A stretch of DNA of 10,627 nt, taken from contig JAVVEY010000097.1 in NCBI GenBank assembly GCA_032250675.1, forward strand, positions 1 through 10,627. Direction: 5' to 3'. Shown here one piece after another: positions 1 to 5,073 of the stretch. The translations under genes and the position numbers were made by a program. This DNA comes from Gaopeijia sp032250675 (GTDB taxonomy: Bacteria; Gemmatimonadota; Gemmatimonadetes; Longimicrobiales; Gaopeijiaceae). The notes below the pieces were generated by a model. It was given only the letters and a program-made list of their open reading frames with translations. It did not search any database and had not been told where the DNA came from. Numbering within the stretch: position 1 is the first letter of the stretch; every line of letters starts with the position of its first letter.

Positions 1-60
1 GTGGAGTGGAAGTCGAGCGCGAACAACTGCGGGATGATCATGATCTGGACGAAGCACTAG
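1..60 (+). CDS. 3' end of an unidentified protein-coding gene (partial)
   Basis: Frame 1 is open from the window edge to a TAG stop at 58-60 and encodes 19 residues, VEWKSSANNCGMIMIWTKH. All 19 sense codons end in G or C, which matches the codon use of the confident genes here and is the main reason for calling it coding. No family can be recognised from so short a tail. The stop codon straddles the left edge of the palindromic element at 59-243: T58 is outside, A59 and G60 are the first bases of the terminal repeat. The tail may therefore be the natural C-terminus or a truncation caused by insertion of the element. Reading on after the element gives no clear coding signal. Confidence 0.5.
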   Translation: MEWKSSANNCGMIMIWTKH

Positions 61-243
61 TGTGGTGTCTCCGAAGTCTGGTCGCTACCGAGGGGCCAGA
101 GGGGCTGGCCTGACGAGGCGGAACGACGCGGCGTAGCCATAGCTACGGCAAGGAGTTCCAACGAAGAGCGCCCCGGCACGGGGCGCGGTCAGGACGGATG
201 CCTCTGGTCCCGAATAGCAGCAGAACTTCGGAGACACCACACT
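59..243. mobile_element. MITE-like palindromic element with 19-bp terminal inverted repeats
   Basis: The left end AGTGTGGTGTCTCCGAAGT (59-77) is exactly reverse-complementary to 225-243. Pairing continues inward: CCAGAGG (96-102) with CCTCTGG (201-207), and CCTGAC (109-114) with GTCAGG (188-193). Inside are two hairpins. One joins GGAAC (120-124) to GTTCC (155-159), with CGTAGC/GCTACG (132-137 and 142-147) nested in it. The other is GCGCCCC (168-174) with GGGGCGC (180-186) around a 5-base loop. No protein is encoded. Size, terminal repeats and fold fit a miniature inverted-repeat transposable element; an intergenic structured RNA is the alternative. A target-site duplication is not clear: the left flank reads TA at 58-59, but the right flank reads TG at 243-244. 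The parent transposon family cannot be named from this sequence. Confidence 0.6.
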
Positions 244-291
244 GGCGAAGCTCGGTCCGAACAGCCCAGTGGGTTATGGGGTGCGCGGCGG

Positions 292-311
292 GACGTTCCC
301 GCGGGAACGTC
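292..311. other. perfect 20-bp palindrome in the intergenic gap
   Basis: GACGTTCCCGCGGGAACGTC is its own reverse complement over all 20 bases. It lies in the gene-free stretch between the MITE-like element and the deoA stop. It could be a dimeric repressor's operator or the stem of a terminator, but neither strand shows a T-run after it. Apart from this site and the hairpins at 396-436, I see nothing in 244-460; reading frames there lack the GC3 bias of the real genes. Confidence 0.45.
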
Positions 312-395
312 TTCTCCCCCCGGAAACGCGCTCACAGGAACCGCGCGATCGTCCGGTCGCTTCTTCGAACGAGGGTCCACACCATCGGACCAGGG

Positions 396-436
396 GCTCT
401 CCGCAGAGAGCTGGGCCCTCCTCTCCAGGAGGGGCC
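396..436 (-). terminator. paired hairpins downstream of deoA, possible terminator
   Basis: Reading away from the deoA stop on the minus strand, a strong stem appears 24 bases later: GGCCCTCCT (414-422) pairs with AGGAGGGGCC (427-436), with one bulged G and loop CTCC. Immediately beyond it is a second perfect 6-bp stem, GCTCTC (396-401) with GAGAGC (406-411), loop CGCA. Position and stability suit transcript termination or 3'-end protection. There is no U-tract, so intrinsic termination is not assured. Confidence 0.35.
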
Positions 437-460
437 GCCGAGCGGCGTCCGACGCGCCGA

Positions 461-1852
461 TCAGCCCGCCTCCGCCACGATCCGGTCGATCACGAGCGGA
501 AGCACCTCCGCCTCATCCTCCCCGATCTCCACGGCGCGCGTCAGGGTGCGCTCGGCGAGATCGGCCCGGGTGTCGTCCCGCAGGTGAGTGCGACCGATGA
601 GGTCACCGGCCTCGATGCGCGCGCCCGGACGGGCGAGGACCTCGAATCCGACGGCCGCGTCGACCGCCTGACCGAGACGGGTGCGTCCGCCGCCGAGCGC
701 GACCACCCCCTCGCCGAGCGCACGGGGCCTGACCGCTCGCACGAATCCGGATCGCGATGCCCTCACCTCACGGATGACCGGTGCGGGCGCGATCGGAGCG
801 CCGGTCTCGCATGCGCGCGGATCGCCCCCCTGCGCCTCGACGTTGCGGAGGAAGCGTGCGAAGGCCGCGCCGGAGTCGAGCGCCGCTTCGGCTCGCGCGC
901 TCCAGATCGCCACCGCGTCGGGGGCGGTCTCGGCGTCGGGGGCGGTCTCGGCGCCGGGGGCGGTCTCGGCGCCGGGGGGGCGTGACTCACCCTCGATCCC
1001 CAAGGCGAGCGCGGCCATCTCGGCCGCCTCGCGCACGACGAGCTCCCGGAGGTCGGCGGGGCCTTCGCCCCGGAGGGTGGCGATCGCCTCGTCGGCCTCG
1101 AGCGCGTTGCCCACCGCGACGCCGAGCGGCCGATCCATCGCGGTCCGGAGCGCCACGGTGCGCACGCCGCGCGCGGCGCCCATCCCGACCATCGTGCGGG
1201 CGAGGCGTTCGGAGTCCGCGCGGTCGGCGAGGAAGGCGCCCTCCCCCACCTTCACATCGAGGAGGAGGGTGCCGATGTCCTCTGCGAGCTTCTTGCTCAT
1301 GATCGACGCCGCGATCAGCGGGATGCAGGCCACCGTCCCGGTCACGCTCCGCAGGTCGTAGGTACGACGATCGATCGGCGCGATCCGCTCGCTCTGCCCG
1401 GTCACCCCGTACCCGACCTCCTCGACCACGCGCGTGAACGCCTCGATGTCGAGGTCGGTGCGAAAGCCGGGAATCGCCTCGAGCTTGTCGAGTGTGCCTC
1501 CGGTGTGCCCGAGGCCCCGTCCCGCCATCATCGGGACGTACATCCCCAGCTCGGCCGCCAGTGGGGCGAGGGTGAGCGAGACCTTGTCCCCCACCCCGCC
1601 GGTGGAGTGCTTGTCCGCACGGGGGCCCGGCAGGTGTGCCAGATCGAGGGTCTCACCCGAGTGGATCATCACCTCGAGGAGCGCGTCAAGCTCGGATGGG
1701 GACATCCCGCGGAAGATGACCGCCATGAAAAAGGCGGACATCTGGTACTCCTCCACCGCGCCCTCGTGATACGCCCGGAAGAAGTCGCAGACCTCCGAGC
1801 GATCGAGCGCGACGCCGTCGCGCTTCTTCTCGATGATCTTCGCGGGGATCAT
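461..1852 (-). CDS. deoA: pyrimidine-nucleoside (thymidine) phosphorylase
   Basis: This cytosolic enzyme of pyrimidine salvage splits thymidine or uridine with phosphate, giving the free base and (deoxy)ribose-1-phosphate. The 463-residue product carries the phosphate-site segment KHSTGGVGDK (81-90) and the family signature GRGLGHTGGTLDKLE (111-125). Base-binding R168, S183 and K187 fall in YDLRSVTG and SIMSKK, at the same numbers as in Bacillus pyrimidine-nucleoside phosphorylase. The C-terminal alpha/beta domain follows. The protein is about 25-30 residues longer than usual, mostly because of an Ala/Glu/Thr/Pro repeat insert encoded at 915-980. I chose the ATG at 1852: it opens the typical MIPAKIIEKKRDG start and has GGAG nine bases upstream. 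A TTG at 1873 would add seven residues. Thymidine versus uridine preference cannot be read here. ytxH lies 90 bp upstream on the same strand. Confidence 0.93.
   Translation of the reverse strand: MIPAKIIEKKRDGVALDRSEVCDFFRAYHEGAVEEYQMSAFFMAVIFRGMSPSELDALLEVMIHSGETLDLAHLPGPRADKHSTGGVGDKVSLTLAPLAAELGMYVPMMAGRGLGHTGGTLDKLEAIPGFRTDLDIEAFTRVVEEVGYGVTGQSERIAPIDRRTYDLRSVTGTVACIPLIAASIMSKKLAEDIGTLLLDVKVGEGAFLADRADSERLARTMVGMGAARGVRTVALRTAMDRPLGVAVGNALEADEAIATLRGEGPADLRELVVREAAEMAALALGIEGESRPPGAETAPGAETAPDAETAPDAVAIWSARAEAALDSGAAFARFLRNVEAQGGDPRACETGAPIAPAPVIREVRASRSGFVRAVRPRALGEGVVALGGGRTRLGQAVDAAVGFEVLARPGARIEAGDLIGRTHLRDDTRADLAERTLTRAVEIGEDEAEVLPLVIDRIVAEAG
915..980. repeat. 18-bp in-frame tandem repeat inside deoA
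   Basis: About 3.6 copies of the 18-bp unit GCGTCGGGGGCGGTCTCG (plus strand) start at 915, 933, 951 and 969; the last two have C for T in the fourth position. On the deoA strand this encodes a six-residue repeat of the type ETAP(G/D)A. It lies in the variable part between the catalytic core and the C-terminal domain, so it probably forms a flexible linker. Because 18 is a multiple of three, copy-number change keeps the frame. Confidence 0.85.
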
Positions 1853-1859
1853 TCCCTCT

Positions 1860-1916
1860 CGCTCCGGCTGCAAGGACGCGCTCCGGCTGCCGGCACGCGC
1901 TCCGGCCGCCCCGGCA
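1860..1916. repeat. 19-bp tandem repeat in the deoA leader
   Basis: CGCTCCGGCTGC occurs at 1860-1871 and 1879-1890, and as CGCTCCGGCCGC at 1898-1909, with a strict 19-bp period. The repeat lies between ytxH and deoA and overlaps the deoA ribosome-binding region. Each unit carries a GGAG on the minus strand, and the copy nearest deoA provides the likely Shine-Dalgarno sequence. Copy-number change would shift spacing or frame of the alternative TTG start, but not the ATG at 1852. Confidence 0.6.
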
Positions 1917-1942
1917 CGCCCTCACTCGCCGGACGCGTCGCC

Positions 1943-2194
1943 TCAACCCTTCGAGAGGTGGTCGCGAGCCACGGAGACGGCGTCGTCGATGCGCTCCTTC
2001 ACATCGTCGGCAAAATCCTCCCAGCGGTCCCCCGCGTCACTCGCGATCCGTCCCGTGGTCCGCCGCAGGCGGCGGCGCGTGCGATCTCCACTCTCGGGCG
2101 CAGCCAGGAGCGCGATCCCCGCGCCGATCACGGCGCCGAGTGCGAGCCCGACGGCGAGTGCCCCGATCTTTCCTTCCTGTGTATCGTACTCCAC
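1943..2194 (-). CDS. YtxH-like small membrane-anchored protein
   Basis: This 83-residue protein has a short hydrophilic start, one membrane segment (about residues 9-31) rich in Gly and Ala, then the junction LLAAPESGDRTRRRLR, which is the hallmark of the YtxH family. A charged, helix-forming tail with Asp/Glu and Arg/Lys spacing follows (about 45-83). YtxH proteins are linked to general stress in Firmicutes, but their molecular role is not known. The start is GTG at 2194, preceded by GGGAGG a few bases upstream. The gene is read toward deoA on the same strand with a 90-bp gap, so they may share a transcript, although nothing links them functionally. The 113 bp between its start and the V4R gene must hold promoters for both directions; I could not identify convincing boxes. 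Confidence 0.8.
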   Translation of the reverse strand: MEYDTQEGKIGALAVGLALGAVIGAGIALLAAPESGDRTRRRLRRTTGRIASDAGDRWEDFADDVKERIDDAVSVARDHLSKG

Positions 2195-2307
2195 TGTTCC
2201 TCCCGGATCTTCATGTGCCGCCCCGCGTGGCTTCCGGACGGCTCATGGGTCATATTCGAGTGCGTGATCGTGATACCCCACCTCCCCCTCTTCGATACGA
2301 GAAACTC

Positions 2308-2853
2308 ATGATCGCCTCTCCCGTTCCAATCGCACCTCGTGAAGTCGCTCTCCCCGCCCTGGGGTTTACGGCCCTCCGTGAAGCGCTCTTCGACGAAACG
2401 GGACCCGTCACGGCGGTGCACGCCCTGCACGCGGCGGGGTTTCGCTCGGGACCGGAGGTCGCGCATCACTTCGTGCACGAGGACGGCGCCGCGATGACGG
2501 CGATCCCCGACGACGCCTTCTGGCAGGGGCTCTCCGAGCACTTCGCGAGTCGGGGGTGGGGCGCGCTCACCTTCGACGCGATCCACCCGGGGGTCGGACG
2601 CCTCTGCTCCGATGACTGGGCCGAAGCCGAGGGCGGCGATGAGCGGCATCCCTCGTGTGCCTTCACAACGGGTCTCCTCTCGAGCCTCCTCACCGAAGCC
2701 GCGGGGGGCGGGATCGCGGTGCTCGAGATCACCTGCCGCGCCCGGGGCGACGACACCTGCCAGTGGGTCTTCGGTTCCGAGATGACGATCCAGGTGCTCT
2801 ACAGCTCGCTGATCGAGGGGCGGGCTCTCGACGACGCGCTCCGCGATCTGTAG
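2308..2853 (+). CDS. V4R (4-vinyl reductase-type) domain protein
   Basis: The 181-residue soluble protein ends in a V4R domain: HPSCAFTTGLLSSLL (114-128), then a strand with EITCRARGDDTCQWVFGS (140-157). C143 and C151 form the characteristic Cys-x7-Cys pair, and C100 and C117 are additional candidates. V4R domains bind small hydrophobic ligands and occur in bacteriochlorophyll assembly proteins (BchJ), in phenol-type sensor regulators, and as stand-alone proteins of unknown role. The N-terminal half (about 15-95) is a helical region I do not recognise. No DNA-binding or ATPase domain is present. I chose the ATG at 2308 because upstream codons in this frame lose GC3 bias and the longer version lacks domain character; the ribosome site is weak. 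The TAG stop overlaps the ruvX GTG by one base, so translation is probably coupled. Confidence 0.75.
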   Translation: MIASPVPIAPREVALPALGFTALREALFDETGPVTAVHALHAAGFRSGPEVAHHFVHEDGAAMTAIPDDAFWQGLSEHFASRGWGALTFDAIHPGVGRLCSDDWAEAEGGDERHPSCAFTTGLLSSLLTEAAGGGIAVLEITCRARGDDTCQWVFGSEMTIQVLYSSLIEGRALDDALRDL

Positions 2854-3296
2854 TGTCTGAAGAACGCCGGATCCCGGCGCTCGGCATCGACTTCGGTCGA
2901 AAACGCATCGGCGTGGCTCGCAGCGATCCGACCGGCACACTGGCGTCTCCCGTCACGACGCTGGTCCGACGCCTCAACCGCCGTCCCCCCTACCGCGCGC
3001 TCATCGAGCTGGCCGAAGCGGCCGGGGCGCGTCGGGTGGTGATGGGGCTCCCCCTCGAACTCGACGGCTCCGAGAATGCGTGGTGCGCGGAGGTGCGCGA
3101 GGCCGGGGTGCGGATCGGCAGACGCCTCGATCGTCCCGTCGTCTTCGTCGACGAACGCCTCTCGTCGGTTCAGGCGGAAGAGGCGATCCGGAGCGCGGGG
3201 CTCCGTCGGAAAGTCCGCGAGGACAAGGCCCGGATCGACGCCGCCGCCGCCACCGTCATCCTGCAGTCGTGGCTCGACGGAGCGGTGGAGCTGTGA
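2853..3296 (+). CDS. ruvX: putative pre-16S rRNA nuclease / Holliday junction resolvase, YqgF family
   Basis: The 147-residue product has the RNase H-like fold and length of YqgF/RuvX. Motifs in order are GIDFGRKRIGVARSDP (11-26, catalytic D13), RVVMGLPLELDGSEN (61-75), VVFVDERLSSVQAEE (96-110, D100 of the DERLxS motif) and KARIDAAAATVILQSWLD (125-142, D129). In E. coli the protein acts in 5'-end maturation of 16S rRNA; a Holliday-junction role was proposed from homology to RuvC. The GTG start at 2853 shares its first base with the last base of the preceding TAG. It puts the first motif about ten residues from the N-terminus, as in relatives. The 3' end overlaps mltG by four bases. The ruvX-mltG adjacency is a common bacterial arrangement. 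Confidence 0.92.
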   Translation: MSEERRIPALGIDFGRKRIGVARSDPTGTLASPVTTLVRRLNRRPPYRALIELAEAAGARRVVMGLPLELDGSENAWCAEVREAGVRIGRRLDRPVVFVDERLSSVQAEEAIRSAGLRRKVREDKARIDAAAATVILQSWLDGAVEL

Positions 3297-4363
3297 GGCG
3301 AGCGCTCCTGGTGGCCATCGCGCTCCTCGCGGCCTGCGGCGCGCCGGACGGAGGGGGAGAGGCGGTCGAGTTCACGATCCCGGTCGGCGCCTCCTTCGCC
3401 GAGGTCACCGACACCCTCGTCGCGCGCGGTCTCGTCGGCAACCGCCAGATCTTCACCCTGCGCGCCCGCCTGCGCGGCGCCGATCGAGAGATCCGTTCCG
3501 GTCGGTACTCGGTGGCGCGCGATTCCGGGACCCCGACGCTCCTCGACATCCTCACCGAGGGACGGGTCATGACGGTCACCGTCACGATCCCGGAGGGGTG
3601 GACGCTCCGTCAGATCGCGCCTCGCCTCGCGGCGATCACCGGGGATTCCACCGCCGCGGTGCTCGACACCCTGACCGCCGACTCCGCGCATCTCCGATGG
3701 GGTGTCCCGGGCCCGGGACTGGAGGGGTACCTCTTCCCCGACACCTACCGCTTCGCCGACGGGATCGCCCTCGAGCACGTCCTCGCCGAGATGATCCGCG
3801 CGTACAGGAGGTTCTGGACGCCGGAGCGCCGCGCCGCGCTCGATTCACTCCCCTTCGACGAGCGCGAGGTCGTGACGGTGGCGAGCATCCTCGAGGCGGA
3901 GGCGACCTTCGACGACGAGATGCCGACGATCGCCTCGGTGTACTGGAACCGCGTGCGTGACGGCTGGCTCCTCCAGGCCGATCCCACCGTCCTCTACGCC
4001 CTCGGCGGCACGCGCGAGCGTCTCCTCTTCGCCATGATCGACTCCGTCGCCGACCACCCCTACAACACCTATACGCAACCCGGCCTCCCCCCCGGACCGA
4101 TCGGCGCGCCCGGGGCCGCGGCGCTCGCCGCCGCGCTCGATCCGGCCGAGACCGACTACTACTACTTCGTGGCCGACGCCCGGGGCCGGCACATCTTCTC
4201 GCGCACGCTTGCCGAGCACAACGCCGCGGCCGCCGAGTACCGCCGGCGCACCTTCTCGCCGGAGGGCGAGCGGGAGTCGGCGCCGGAGGGCGGAGCGGAG
4301 CCGGAGGCGGAGGGGGGAGCGGAGCCGGAGGCGGAGCGGATGCCGTGGGACCCCGACGCGTGA
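3293..4363 (+). CDS. mltG: endolytic murein transglycosylase MltG (YceG-like)
   Basis: MltG cuts nascent glycan strands at the membrane and is thought to set glycan chain length. Family marks in the 356-residue protein are a LysM-like N-terminal domain (about 25-95), GLEGYLFPDTYRF (142-154), and the catalytic segment VASILEAEA (196-204), in which E201 matches the catalytic Glu of E. coli MltG. LLQADPTVLYALGG (226-239), YNTYTQPGLPPGPIGAPG (257-274) and YYYFVADARGRHIFSRTLAEHN (start 289) follow. The usual N-terminal anchor helix is replaced by a short signal with a lipobox, LAAC (12-15), so it is probably a lipoprotein. The last 35 residues are an acidic Gly/Glu/Pro tail with a duplicated eight-residue unit. 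The GTG start at 3293 overlaps the ruvX stop by four bases, which implies coupling. Confidence 0.92.
   Translation: MRRALLVAIALLAACGAPDGGGEAVEFTIPVGASFAEVTDTLVARGLVGNRQIFTLRARLRGADREIRSGRYSVARDSGTPTLLDILTEGRVMTVTVTIPEGWTLRQIAPRLAAITGDSTAAVLDTLTADSAHLRWGVPGPGLEGYLFPDTYRFADGIALEHVLAEMIRAYRRFWTPERRAALDSLPFDEREVVTVASILEAEATFDDEMPTIASVYWNRVRDGWLLQADPTVLYALGGTRERLLFAMIDSVADHPYNTYTQPGLPPGPIGAPGAAALAAALDPAETDYYYFVADARGRHIFSRTLAEHNAAAAEYRRRTFSPEGERESAPEGGAEPEAEGGAEPEAERMPWDPDA
4292..4339. repeat. 24-bp tandem duplication at the 3' end of mltG
   Basis: GGAGCGGAGCCGGAGGCGGA occurs at 4292 and again at 4316, giving two tandem 24-bp units. They encode two copies of GGAEPEAE in the acidic tail of MltG, beyond the conserved domain. 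The surrounding 4259-4290 is a degenerate form of the same GGAG-rich pattern, suggesting slippage growth. Confidence 0.75.
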
Positions 4364-5052
4364 GGGGTCGCGCCCCGCACCCCGGCGTGCCGGACGAAGC
4401 GCTGCGCCTGATCGTGATCACCGATGCGCGCATCGTCGAGGCCCGCGACGACGGACTCGCCCTCGTCGACGTACTCGAAGGCGCACTCGGCGCGGGAGCC
4501 CGCTGCGTCCAGCTCCGGATGAAGGGGGCCCCGGCGCGCGAACTCGCCGACGTCGCGCGCGCGCTCCTCCCGCGGGTGCACCGACACGGCGCGCTCCTCT
4601 TCGTGAACGATCGCGCCGATGTCGCGGCCGCCGTCGGCGCCGACGGCGTGCACCTCGGTCCCGACGACGTGCCGGTCGCGGCGATCCGGCGGGCCTTCGG
4701 CCGCTCGCTCCGGATCGGATACTCGACCGACGACCCCGCCACGGCCCGCGCCGCCGAAGCCGATGGCGCCGACTATATCGGGTGTGGAGCGGTCTTCGGC
4801 ACCACCTCGAAGGAGCTCGGAGATGAGGCGATCGGCCTCGACCGACTGGCCGCGGTGGTGCGCGCCGTTGATATTCCGGTGGTCGGGATCGGTGGGATCA
4901 CCCCCGAACGCGCGGCCTCGGTGGTCGACACCGGAGCCTGCGGGGTGGCCGTGATCGGCGCCGTAATGGCTGCCCCCGACCCCGCGCACGCGGTGCACGG
5001 TCTCCTCGCCCCGGGCGGTTCGATCCCGGAGGAGAGGGAACGCACACCGTAG
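4360..5052 (+). CDS. thiE: thiamine-phosphate synthase
   Basis: ThiE joins the pyrimidine HMP-diphosphate to thiazole phosphate to form thiamine phosphate. The 230-residue TIM-barrel protein has QLRMK (51-55), FVNDRADVAAAVGADGVHLG (start 81, with Mg-binding N83/D84), PDD (101-103), IGYS (119-122), DYIGCGAVFGTTSK (138-151) and VGIGGITPE (175-183). The Arg, Lys, Asn, Asp, Ser and Thr/Lys residues that bind substrate in Bacillus ThiE are all present, which argues against the non-catalytic TenI branch. Small departures are GPDD for the common GQ(D/E)D, GCGAVF for GxGPxF, and STDD where SxH is usual. The GTG at 4360 overlaps the mltG TGA as GTGA, like the junction before it; a GTG at 4345 would add five residues. 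No other thiamine gene is in the window. Confidence 0.88.
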   Translation: MRGRAPHPGVPDEALRLIVITDARIVEARDDGLALVDVLEGALGAGARCVQLRMKGAPARELADVARALLPRVHRHGALLFVNDRADVAAAVGADGVHLGPDDVPVAAIRRAFGRSLRIGYSTDDPATARAAEADGADYIGCGAVFGTTSKELGDEAIGLDRLAAVVRAVDIPVVGIGGITPERAASVVDTGACGVAVIGAVMAAPDPAHAVHGLLAPGGSIPEERERTP

Positions 5053-5073
5053 GCGCGGAGGTAGTACTCCGAG

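Noticed and set aside
59..243. Integron attC site or CRISPR repeat
   Set aside because: The attC core boxes (GTTRRRY and complement) are not at the ends, there is no integrase gene, and there is no regular repeat-spacer array.
198..985. plus-strand open frames over the gap and the 3' part of deoA
   Set aside because: They run opposite to the well-supported deoA frame, show no GC3 bias in the intergenic part and have Arg/Ser-rich shadow composition.
2140..2307. 56-residue N-terminal extension of the V4R protein
   Set aside because: Codons here lack GC3 bias, the stretch overlaps the divergent ytxH start and its ribosome site, and it adds no domain.
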